Positions 1 to 5,595 are shown, counted from the first letter of the stretch. The stretch is 5,595 bases of DNA from Chloroflexota bacterium (GCA_015661135.1 JACVXW010000138.1:1-5595), one strand, 5' to 3'. Made by a program: numbers and translations. The notes: generated by a model not told the origin, from the sequence alone.

Positions 1-1
1 A

Positions 2-79
2 ACGGCGGAGTATGAGCTGGTGGACGACGAAGGTCCCACCAGGGAAGCCCTGCCCAGCGTTCTTGGAGGTCGGTCATGA
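2..79 (+). CDS. 3' end of an unidentified upstream gene (partial)
   Basis: The frame starting at base 2 is open for 25 codons and ends in TGA at 77-79. This stop overlaps the ATG of the next gene in an ATGA arrangement, the typical layout of translationally coupled operon genes, and this is the main reason to call it real. The visible tail is acidic then neutral, containing EYELVDDEGPTREALP and ending LGGRS. No domain is recognisable in so short a piece. Given the polysaccharide-export-like gene that follows, it may belong to a surface-polysaccharide operon, but that is inference only. Confidence 0.5.
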   Translation, partial: TAEYELVDDEGPTREALPSVLGGRS

Positions 80-804
80 TCCGTGCCTGGGCAGTTCTTG
101 GCGGCATCCTGTTGCTGTTGACGCCTGGCGGCGCCGTGGCGCAAACGCGCGACGATTCGCTGGCCGATCGCCCTATGGCGACGCGCCAGGAGCTCGAGGC
201 CGCGACCCAACGGGCCGGCGCATCCGAGCTGGCGGTGCGCATCAAGACACGGCTGACGGAAGGCGATTTCCGGCGCGGCGACCGGATCGCGCTGATGGTG
301 CAGGCCGAGCCCGCGCTGACCGACACGTTTGTCGTTGGATCGCAGCGCGATCTGATGCTGCCGGCCCCCACCGTCGGCTCGCTATCGCTCAAGGGCGTGC
401 TGCGCTCCGAGCTCGACGGCAAGCTGTCGGAGTACGTCAACCGGTTCCGGACCAACGCGGTCGTGCGTGCCCAGCCCCTGATCCGCCTGTCGATCCAGGG
501 CGAGGTGGCGCGCGCCGGCGTCTACTCCGTTCCCGCCGATGGCCGGCTCGCGGACGCCCTCATGGCCGCGGGCGGCACGACCCAGTTTGCGAAGCCGAAC
601 AAGATGTCCATCGAGCGCAACGGACACCGGGTCTGGGAAGGGGCATCGACCGAGATCGATCTCGACGCGCTGAACCTGCGCGACGGCGACCAGATTGTCG
701 TGGATACGAAGCGGCCGGGCACGGGCACCGACAACCTGCGGGTCGCCGCCCTGCTTATCAGTATCGCGGGCGGACTGTACGGCCTGAGCCGCGTCATCAA
801 GTAG
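76..804 (+). CDS. Exported SLBB / polysaccharide-export-like protein
   Basis: The product is 242 residues. The start is the ATG at 76, with a strong GGAGG at 65-69 six bases upstream, and it overlaps the preceding stop (ATGA). Residues 1-22 form a signal peptide (hydrophobic core GGILLLLTP, likely cleavage after AVA). Residues about 60-135 resemble the Poly_export domain: a GDRI segment near residue 68, then beta-rich sequence and a helix containing LRSELDGKLSEYV. Residues about 136-205 fit an SLBB fold (IQGEVARAGVYSVPAD, then LADALMAAGG, ending DGDQIVV). Residues 221-242 form a hydrophobic C-terminal segment that could span a membrane. Family members (Wza-like) move capsule or exopolysaccharide across the periplasm and outer membrane. 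Unlike Wza there is no lipobox cysteine and the protein is short, so it may be an accessory periplasmic or anchored protein. Family assignment is fairly sure; the substrate is unknown. Confidence 0.8.
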   Translation: MIRAWAVLGGILLLLTPGGAVAQTRDDSLADRPMATRQELEAATQRAGASELAVRIKTRLTEGDFRRGDRIALMVQAEPALTDTFVVGSQRDLMLPAPTVGSLSLKGVLRSELDGKLSEYVNRFRTNAVVRAQPLIRLSIQGEVARAGVYSVPADGRLADALMAAGGTTQFAKPNKMSIERNGHRVWEGASTEIDLDALNLRDGDQIVVDTKRPGTGTDNLRVAALLISIAGGLYGLSRVIK

Positions 805-822
805 TTCGTCTCGCCAGTCATC

Positions 823-830
823 TATATATT
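823..830 (+). promoter_or_regulatory. Possible -10 element TATATATT upstream of yraN
   Basis: An eight-base A/T-only block stands out in very GC-rich surroundings and contains TATATT, close to the sigma70 -10 consensus. No convincing -35 is seen 16-18 bases upstream. The same octamer recurs at 1326-1333 before recA. If used, transcription would begin near 837, so the hairpin at 844-871 would lie at the very 5' end of the transcript. Confidence 0.3.
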
Positions 831-843
831 GATTCCGGAGGCC

Positions 844-871
844 CCCGCCGGCGCGAAAACGCGCCGGCGGG
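844..871 (+). terminator. Perfect 12-bp GC hairpin after the SLBB gene
   Basis: CCCGCCGGCGCG (844-855) and CGCGCCGGCGGG (860-871) are exact reverse complements around an AAAA loop. The hairpin sits 40 bases after the SLBB stop codon, the usual place for a terminator. No T-run follows on the + strand and none lies beyond the stem on the other strand, so it is not a canonical intrinsic terminator. It could be a U-less terminator or an mRNA-end stabilising stem. The inverted repeat itself is certain; the function is inferred. Confidence 0.5.
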
Positions 872-907
872 CGGCGATCCGGTTATCGGCGTTGCGGGCA
901 GGGCCGG

Positions 908-913
908 TATCTT
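908..913 (+). promoter_or_regulatory. Possible -10 (TATCTT) for a leaderless yraN transcript
   Basis: TATCTT ends seven bases before the proposed yraN ATG at 921, the spacing expected if transcription starts at or next to the start codon. The ATG has no Shine-Dalgarno sequence, which fits a leaderless message. There is no clear -35. The surrounding GGTATCTTC resembles the GGTATATATTC before recA. Speculative. Confidence 0.2.
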
Positions 914-920
914 CGCTGCC

Positions 921-1313
921 ATGCCAAGCGGCGTGCGTAGCGATCCGGCGGACTGGACCGACCCGCGCCACCGGCGCGGCCTCGCGGGGGAGGAGCAGGC
1001 AATCCGCTACCTCCAGAGCCGCGGCTGGGAGGTCGTCGCGCACCGCTTCCGGGTCGGCCGCGTGGAGCTCGATCTCGTCGTACGCCGGGGCAACCTGGTG
1101 GCCTTCGTCGAGGTGAAGACGCGACGGGGAACTGAGTTCGGCAGTCCGTTCGAGGCGATCACCGGTGCCAAGCGGCGGGAAATGGTCAAGGCGGCGCGAG
1201 TGTGGGTGGACCGGTGCGGGCAGCCGTCGGACGTGTACCGTTTTGACTGTATCGCATTGATCGACAATAAGTTGGAGCATATGGCCGACGCATTCCGGCC
1301 TGGCTGGCGGTAA
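921..1313 (+). CDS. yraN: YraN / UPF0102 family endonuclease-like protein
   Basis: The product is 130 residues, the usual size for UPF0102. The same frame is open far upstream through the SLBB gene, but similarity begins only around residue 18, and the ATG at 921 is the only sensible start. No Shine-Dalgarno is visible. The family core is clear: RHRRGLAGEEQAIRYLQSRGW (residues about 16-36), then the PD-(D/E)XK nuclease signature with Asp51 in VELDLV and Glu64-Val-Lys66 in FVEVKTR, followed by KRREMVKAARVWV and YRFDCIAL. YraN proteins are predicted nucleases related to Holliday-junction resolvases; their cellular role is poorly defined. Here yraN lies directly before recA, which fits a DNA-processing role but does not prove one. 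Family assignment is firm. Confidence 0.9.
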   Translation: MPSGVRSDPADWTDPRHRRGLAGEEQAIRYLQSRGWEVVAHRFRVGRVELDLVVRRGNLVAFVEVKTRRGTEFGSPFEAITGAKRREMVKAARVWVDRCGQPSDVYRFDCIALIDNKLEHMADAFRPGWR

Positions 1314-1325
1314 CGCTTGTTTCGG

Positions 1326-1333
1326 TATATATT
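1326..1333 (+). promoter_or_regulatory. Candidate -10 element TATATATT upstream of recA
   Basis: This A/T octamer lies between the yraN stop (1311-1313) and the recA start, 47 bases before the ATG at 1381. It includes TATATT at 1328-1333. The hexamer 17 bases upstream (TGGCGG, 1305-1310) is a poor -35. An identical octamer occurs at 823-830. No LexA-like palindrome (neither CTGT-N8-ACAG nor GAAC-N4-GTTC) is visible in 1314-1380. Confidence 0.4.
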
Positions 1334-1380
1334 CGGGCCTCCTTCCCCTTCGAGGCTCGCAACCCATGTCGAGGCTGACC

Positions 1381-2424
1381 ATGACGGAACCCACCAAGCT
1401 GTCCGATGACCGGCGCAAGGCGCTGAACCTCGCCATCACCCAGATCGAAAAGACGTGCGGCAAGGGCTCCATCATGCGCATGGGCGCAGACTCGCCACAG
1501 GTGCGGGTGAGCGCCATCCCGACGGGCGCGATCAACCTCGATGCCGCGATCGGCATCGGCGGCATTCCCCGGGGACGGGTGACCGAAATCTTCGGCCCCG
1601 AGTCGAGCGGCAAGACCACGCTCGCGCTGCACGTCGTGGCGCACGCGCAGCGGGCCGGCGGCGCCGCCGCCTACATCGACGCCGAGCACGCCCTCGACGT
1701 GGAATACGCGAAGAAGCTGGGCGTGGACATCGAGAATCTGCTCGTCTCGCAGCCCGACACGGGTGAGCAGGGACTTGAGATCTGCGAGATCCTAGTGCGC
1801 TCCGGGGCGGTGGATGTGGTGGTGATCGATTCCGTGGCGGCCCTCGTGCCCAAGGCCGAGATCGAAGGGGAGATGGGCGACTCGCTGCCGGGGCTGCAGG
1901 CGCGCCTGATGAGCCAGGCGCTTCGCAAGCTGGCCGGCGCGATCAACCGCTCCCGTACGTCCGTGATCTTCATCAATCAGCTGCGCGAGAAGATCGGCGT
2001 CATGTTCGGCAATCCCGAGACGACGAGCGGCGGCCGGGCGCTCAAGTTCTACGCCTCGGTGCGGCTCGACGTGCGCCGCATCGCGCCGGTGAAGGATCGT
2101 GAGGTCGTCATCGGCAATCACGTCCGGGTCAAGGTCGTGAAGAACAAGGTCGCGCCGCCGTTCCGCGTCGCGGAGTTCGACGTCATGTACGGCGAGGGTA
2201 TCTCGAAGGAGGGCGGCCTCCTGGACGTCGGGGTCGCGATGGGCGTCGTGGACAAGACCGGGTCGTGGTTCACCCATGCGGACACTCGCCTCGGCCAGGG
2301 TCGCGAGGCCTCGAAGGACTTCCTCCGCGCCAACCCGGCGATTGCATTGGACATCGAGACCAAGATCCGCACCAAGGTGAGTACCGTCGCCCTCCCGGTC
2401 GAAGGCATCGAGGAGGCCGAGTAA
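1381..2424 (+). CDS. recA: RecA recombinase
   Basis: This is a complete RecA of 347 residues. RecA is the ATP-dependent strand-exchange protein that coats single-stranded DNA, catalyses homologous recombination and triggers LexA cleavage in the SOS response. Visible motifs: N-terminal oligomerisation helix (RKALNLAITQIEKTCGKGSIMRMG), Walker A GPESSGKT at residues 72-79, catalytic Glu102 in DAEHALD, Walker B VVVID ending at Asp150, loop L1 around EIEGEMGDS, loop L2 in FINQLREKIGVMFGNPETTSGG, and an acidic tail ending EGIEEAE. Numbering runs six above E. coli throughout. Two in-frame starts are possible: ATG 1366 (352 residues, GAGG ten bases away) and ATG 1381 (GAGG six bases away). I prefer 1381 for its spacing and because family similarity begins right after it. 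recX follows after 55 bases. Confidence 0.97.
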   Translation: MTEPTKLSDDRRKALNLAITQIEKTCGKGSIMRMGADSPQVRVSAIPTGAINLDAAIGIGGIPRGRVTEIFGPESSGKTTLALHVVAHAQRAGGAAAYIDAEHALDVEYAKKLGVDIENLLVSQPDTGEQGLEICEILVRSGAVDVVVIDSVAALVPKAEIEGEMGDSLPGLQARLMSQALRKLAGAINRSRTSVIFINQLREKIGVMFGNPETTSGGRALKFYASVRLDVRRIAPVKDREVVIGNHVRVKVVKNKVAPPFRVAEFDVMYGEGISKEGGLLDVGVAMGVVDKTGSWFTHADTRLGQGREASKDFLRANPAIALDIETKIRTKVSTVALPVEGIEEAE

Positions 2425-2479
2425 CACGGCAGGCCGACGATACGAGGGCTTTGCGGAGCGGCGCGACCGCCGGGCGGAG

Positions 2480-2998
2480 GTGGATGATCCGGCCATCGTG
2501 CTGGACGCCGCCCTTCGGTTCCTCGAGACCCGCCATCGGTCCGTCGCCGAGGTTCGGCGTCGCCTGACGCAAGCGGGCTACCGCGAGGACCTGGTCGCCG
2601 GCGCCATCGATCGCCTGTCCGAGCTGGGCATGCTGGACGACGCCTCATTCGCGACGTTGTGGGTCGAGTCCCGGGATCGAGCGCGACCTCGCGGCGAACG
2701 AGCGCTGCGGATGGAGCTTCGGCAGAAGGGCATCGACGGCGAGACGATCTCGCGGACACTCGCGGAGAGGAATCCGGTCGTCGATGACGGAGTTGCAGGC
2801 TCTGATAACCGGGCCTCCGCGGACGAGATCGCCGCTCGTCGTCTGCTGGGGCGCCATGCGGCCGCCCTGGGACGAGTTGCGGATCCACGGGCCCGCAGGC
2901 AACGAGCGTATTCGCTCCTCGCGCGGAACGGGTTCGACCCGGGAGTATCCGGGCAGCTCGCCCGAGAGCTGGGGGTGCCGGGGGAAGGCGAGGGCTGA
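2480..2998 (+). CDS. recX: RecX regulatory protein
   Basis: The product is 172 residues, close to the usual RecX length. RecX binds RecA filaments and modulates, usually inhibits, their growth and activity in the cytoplasm. The sequence is helical, with RecX three-helix repeats: ALRFLETRHRSVAEVRRRL near residues 9-29, the hallmark LSELGMLDDASFA near 48-60, then PRGERALRMELRQKGI near 73-88, and a C-terminal helical segment including YSLLARNGFD. Position directly after recA supports the call. The start is GTG at 2480, the first usable start in this frame after the recA stop. The purine-rich GGAG lies immediately against it, so a normally spaced ribosome site is missing and the true start is less certain. 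The frame stays open upstream into recA without another ATG, GTG or TTG. Confidence 0.9.
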   Translation: MDDPAIVLDAALRFLETRHRSVAEVRRRLTQAGYREDLVAGAIDRLSELGMLDDASFATLWVESRDRARPRGERALRMELRQKGIDGETISRTLAERNPVVDDGVAGSDNRASADEIAARRLLGRHAAALGRVADPRARRQRAYSLLARNGFDPGVSGQLARELGVPGEGEG

Positions 2999-3033
2999 CA
3001 CGGTCAGCAGGTCCGACGCCCGCCTCCATCCGT

Positions 3034-3047
3034 CGTAGTAGGCTACG
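3034..3047 (+). promoter_or_regulatory. Small stem-loop with TAGGCT, possible rny promoter
   Basis: CGTAG and CTACG form a 5-bp inverted repeat around TAGG. The overlapping TAGGCT (3039-3044) fits the relaxed -10 pattern TA-N3-T often seen in GC-rich genomes, and it stands about 110 bases upstream of rny. No -35 is recognisable at the right distance. The 152-base gap 2999-3150 otherwise has no coding signal and probably serves as the leader of rny-ymdB. Confidence 0.25.
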
Positions 3048-3118
3048 CGGCACGGCTCGCCCGGAGCCCACGGGGGCGTGACTCCCATGCCGTGGCGGAC
3101 CGCTGATCGAACGACACG

Positions 3119-3140
3119 CGTCCGGCCGCCAGGCCGGATG
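3119..3140 (+). promoter_or_regulatory. Hairpin abutting the rny ribosome-binding site
   Basis: TCCGGCC (3121-3127) and GGCCGGA (3132-3138) form a perfect 7-bp stem with a GCCA loop. It can extend by a G-T and a C-G pair to 3119/3140. The stem ends exactly where the Shine-Dalgarno GGAGG (3141-3145) of rny begins, with the ATG at 3151. A stem in this place could affect ribosome access or mRNA stability. The structure is seen; the role is inferred. Confidence 0.4.
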
Positions 3141-3150
3141 GGAGGAACAG

Positions 3151-4642
3151 ATGGAATACCTCGCCGTCGCCCTCGTGGCGCTGGCCGGTGGTATCGCCGT
3201 CGGCTTCGTCGCACGCAGTCGATGGGCGAACCAGTCGGTCAAGGTCGCCCATGAGAAGTCCGCCCGCATTGTCTCGGATGCTCGGGCCCAGCAGAAGGAC
3301 CTGATCCTCGAAGCCAAGGAAGAGAAGATCCGCCTCCAGCGAGAAGCGGAGGACGAAGCCCGCTCTCGTCGAAACGAGCTCGCCACGCAGGAACGTCGTC
3401 TCGTGGCGCGGGACGAGCAGCTTGATCAGCGTTCGGACATGCTCGAGCAGCGGGACCGCAAACTCCTGGAGCGCGAACTGGACCTGGAGCGCCAGCGTGA
3501 CGAGCTCGGGAAGCTGAACGCGGAGCGCGTCCTCGCTCTCGAGAAGGTGAGCGGCATGTCTGCCGAGGACGGCAAGGCGATGCTCCTCGAGGCGATCCGT
3601 GAGGAGGCCGAGCACGACGCCGTCAAGCTGGCCCGGGCGATCGAGCGGCGAGCCCGCGAAGAAGCCAACGAGAAGGCTCGCGACATCATCGTCACCGCGA
3701 TGCAGCGGGTCGCAGCGGACCACACCGCCGAGCACACCGTCACCGTCGTCCACCTGCCGAACGACGAGATGAAGGGCCGAATCATCGGCCGTGAGGGCCG
3801 CAACATTCGGGCCCTCGAGCAGGCCACCGGCATCGACCTGATCATCGACGACACCCCCGAGACGGTCGTCCTGTCCGGCTTCGATCCGGTCCGGCGCGAG
3901 GTGGCCCGGATCGCCCTGACCAAGCTCATGGGCGACGGGCGGATTCATCCCGGCCGGATCGAAGAGGTCGTCGCCAAGGCAAAGGCAGAGGTGGACCTCG
4001 TCATGCGCCAGGCCGGTGAGGCGGCCGCGTATGAGGCCGGTGTCCCGGGCCTGCCGTCGGAGATCATTCGCCTCCTCGGTCGCCTGAAGTTCCGGACGAG
4101 CTACGGCCAGAACGTCCTCGTCCACTCGACCGAGACGAGCGCCCTCGCCGCCGTGATCGCCGCCGAGCTCGGGGCTGACGTCATGGCGGCCAAGATGGGC
4201 GGCCTCCTCCACGACATCGGCAAGGCCGTCGATCACCGCCGCGATCGCCCTCAGGGAAAACCTCCCGCCGAAGGTCGTGAACGGCATCGCCGCTCACCAC
4301 CAGGAGGTCGAGTACACCTGCCTGGAAGCGCCGATTGTGCAGGTCGCGGACGCCATCTCGGCATCGAGGCCGGGGGCCCGCGGCGAAACGATGGAGACCT
4401 ACGTCAAGCGCCTCGAGGACCTCCAGGCGATCGCCGAGTCCTTCACCGGAGTCGAGCGCTCGTTCGCCGTCCAGGCCGGCCGCGAAGTCCGGATCCTCGT
4501 CCGGCCCGAGGAGATCGACGACCTGACCGCCACGCGCCTCGCCCGGGACATCGTCAAGAAGATCGAGGAGCAGCTGACCTACCCGGGCCAGATCAAGGTC
4601 ACGGTCATCCGCGAGACGCGGGCCGTGGAGTACGCGAAGTAG
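3151..4642 (+). pseudogene. rny: RNase Y (rny), disrupted by a frameshifting deletion in the HD domain
   Basis: RNase Y is a membrane-anchored endoribonuclease that starts mRNA decay. The ATG at 3151 has GGAGG five bases upstream. Domains in order: membrane anchor (residues 2-21), long charged coiled coil (about 30-190, with the family segment GMSAEDGKAMLLEA), KH domain with GRIIGREGRNIRALE at 209-223, then the HD domain with His325 (VLVHSTE) and the His354-Asp355 pair in GLLHDIGKAVDH. After His362 (codon 4234-4236) homology stops in this frame and resumes from 4238 in the next one: ENLPPKVVNGIAAHH, VADAISASRPGAR, QAGREVRILV, and the canonical end VIRETRAVEYAK with TAG at 4640-4642. About ten family residues with a conserved His are absent between the parts. 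Intact length would be near 506, normal for RNase Y. Either a broken gene or a sequence error; ymdB follows. Confidence 0.9.
4231..4248 (+). other. Frameshift/deletion junction in rny
   Basis: GAT CAC (4231-4236) is the last pair of codons matching RNase Y in the first frame. A single C (4237) then separates it from GCC GCG ATC GCC in the second frame. CGATC occurs at 4230-4234 and again at 4242-4246, and the latter lies in the 8-base palindrome GCGATCGC (4241-4248). Short repeats like this could favour a deletion or a misassembly. The exact deletion length (about 29 nt) is estimated from remembered family sequence. Confidence 0.75.
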
Positions 4643-4713
4643 CCGATCCCGGCGGTCAGCGAAGCGAGCAGCTCGCCGGCCGCGTTCGCCTCGGAAACGC
4701 GCCGAATGGCAAC

Positions 4714-5526
4714 GTGCCACGGCCCACGGGCGCGTGCCGGGTGCTCATGATCGGCGACGTGATCGGGAAGCCGGGGAGGCTGGCGCTGGAGGCCATCCTG
4801 CCGGCGCTTCGCGAGGAGCGAAGCATCGACTTCGTGACGGCCAACGGCGAGAACCTCGCCGGTGGAATGGGCCTCACGATCTCGACCGCCGATGCGCTCT
4901 TCGCCCACGGCGTTGACGTGATCACGTCCGGCAATCACATCTGGGACAAGCGCGAGATCTACCCGGCCCTGGAGAGCAATGACCGCATCCTGCGGCCGCT
5001 CAACTACGGGACCCACGAGGTTCCGGGTCGCGGCTGGGGTGTCTACCAGGCGCTCGATGGCACGGATCTCGCGGTGATCAACCTCCAGGGCCGCACGTAC
5101 ATGCAGCAGACCGACAACCCGTTCACCGAGGCGGACAAGCTGCTCGACGAAAGTTCCGAGGGCCTACCGCCGGTGCGCCTGGTTGACTTCCACTGCGAGA
5201 TCACGTCGGAAAAGAACGCCATGGGGCTGTACCTCGATGGCCGCGTCTCGGTCGTCGTTGGTACGCACACCCATGTCGTCACGGGCGACGAACGAATCCT
5301 GCCGCACGGTACCGCCTACCAGACCGATCTCGGGATGACGGGCCCCATCTGGAGCGTCATCGGGTTCTTGCCGCGGACCGTGCTCCCGCGATTCATCAAC
5401 GCCCTGCCGACGCGCTTCGAGGTGGGGGATGGGCCGGTTATCTTCAACGCCGCCCAGGTAGACGTGGACCCGGCGACGGGTCGGGCGCTTGCGATCGAGC
5501 GCATCTCCCGGCTCCACGAAGTCTGA
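4714..5526 (+). CDS. ymdB: YmdB-family metallophosphoesterase (TIGR00282)
   Basis: The product is 270 residues from GTG 4714; typical members are 255-270. YmdB is a binuclear-metal phosphodiesterase, with 2',3'-cyclic nucleotide activity shown in Bacillus, that affects biofilm and motility decisions together with RNase Y. All active-site motifs are visible: Asp15 in MIGDVIGKPGR, Glu46-Asn47 in NGENLAGGMG, Asn74-His75 in SGNHIWDK, His160 in VDFHCEITSEK, His185 and His187 in GTHTHV, then TDLGMTGP. The start is uncertain. GTG 4714 keeps the first beta strand (RVLMIGD) intact; GTG 4741 and ATG 4747 would clip it, and none has a good Shine-Dalgarno. The frame is also open upstream into rny because of the frameshift there, but residues encoded before about 4714 do not belong to the family. 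Coupling with rny is a recurrent arrangement. Confidence 0.93.
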   Translation: MPRPTGACRVLMIGDVIGKPGRLALEAILPALREERSIDFVTANGENLAGGMGLTISTADALFAHGVDVITSGNHIWDKREIYPALESNDRILRPLNYGTHEVPGRGWGVYQALDGTDLAVINLQGRTYMQQTDNPFTEADKLLDESSEGLPPVRLVDFHCEITSEKNAMGLYLDGRVSVVVGTHTHVVTGDERILPHGTAYQTDLGMTGPIWSVIGFLPRTVLPRFINALPTRFEVGDGPVIFNAAQVDVDPATGRALAIERISRLHEV

Positions 5527-5528
5527 CC

Positions 5529-5595
5529 GTGCCGGCACCGCGCCGTCACCGGGCGCCGAGCGACCCCGTGGTCCCAGCGGCTCCCTCGACGATCG
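5529..5595 (+). CDS. Possible start of the next gene (partial, runs off window)
   Basis: A GTG two bases after the ymdB stop opens a frame that stays open to the window end (22 codons, beginning MPAPRRHRAPSD, proline/arginine-rich). The tight spacing suggests an operon continuation. No family is recognisable, and there is no independent Shine-Dalgarno besides purines inside ymdB. It could be chance, since stop-free stretches are common at this base composition. Confidence 0.3.
   Translation, partial: MPAPRRHRAPSDPVVPAAPSTI

Noticed and set aside
12..920. Long N-terminal extension of yraN starting at base 12
   Set aside because: This stretch is the wrong frame of the SLBB gene plus the intergenic hairpin. 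Its translation is Arg/Ala/Gly-rich with no family similarity, and YraN proteins are about 120-130 residues.
4252..4262. Slippery-looking G GGA AAA heptamer just after the rny frame break, suggesting programmed frameshifting
   Set aside because: A -1 slip there would enter the third frame, not the frame that encodes the rest of RNase Y. The homology break is upstream at 4237, and family residues are missing at that point, so a deletion explains it better.
3043..4287. Long minus-strand ORF of 414 codons opposite rny, and similar ones at 2118-3386 and 822-1619
   Set aside because: They mirror clear + strand genes, have low-complexity Arg/Asp/Leu/Gly-rich translations with no recognisable domain, and are expected antisense shadows in GC-rich DNA.
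4664..4676. GCGAG-CAG-CTCGC stem between rny and ymdB as a terminator
   Set aside because: The stem is only 5 bp with a 3-base loop and no T-run; such repeats arise often by chance at this base composition.
1..5595. A novel defence, mobile or CRISPR-like system
   Set aside because: No repeat-spacer pattern, transposase, integrase, terminal repeat pair or unknown multi-gene cassette is visible; all complete genes belong to known families.

Overview
The window is a GC-rich bacterial chromosomal segment (roughly two-thirds G+C by eye). All credible genes lie on the + strand and are tightly packed. Most are housekeeping: a polysaccharide-export-like SLBB protein, yraN, recA, recX, rny (RNase Y) and ymdB, with partial genes at both edges. 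An exported Poly_export/SLBB protein suggests a diderm. RNase Y next to YmdB points away from Enterobacteria, which lack RNase Y. Gemmatimonadota, or a Chloroflexota-like lineage for the rny part, would fit, but this is an impression from protein character and the phylum cannot be fixed without a search.

Layout. Positions 2-79 hold the 3' end of an unidentified gene whose TGA overlaps the ATG of the SLBB gene (76-804). An intergenic stretch (805-920) carries an AT-rich TATATATT block and a perfect 12-bp hairpin. yraN (921-1313) follows. A short promoter-like region with a second TATATATT leads into recA (1381-2424, alternative start 1366), then recX (2480-2998), the usual RecA-plus-regulator pair. 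A 152-nt leader with stem-loops precedes rny (3151-4642), then ymdB (4714-5526). A possible next gene opens with GTG at 5529 and runs off the window.

The main anomaly is in rny. The reading frame is correct up to Asp-His at 4231-4236 of the HD domain, then the homologous protein continues in another frame from 4238 to the TAG at 4640-4642. About ten family residues, including the conserved Glu-Gly-Ser/Thr-His segment, are missing at the junction. This looks like an out-of-frame deletion of roughly 29 nt, either a real mutation or a sequence/assembly error. Because the original frame stays open, a naive gene call gives one 791-residue chimera joining the RNase Y N-terminus to YmdB (3151-5526). 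That chimera is not a natural fusion.

How the genes work together: recA and recX form a recombination/SOS-repair unit; rny and ymdB form an RNA-turnover and signalling unit (YmdB influences RNase Y-dependent functions in Bacillus); the SLBB protein belongs to envelope polysaccharide export and probably to the operon upstream. I found no mobile element, CRISPR array, tRNA, rRNA or recognisably new defence-like system.
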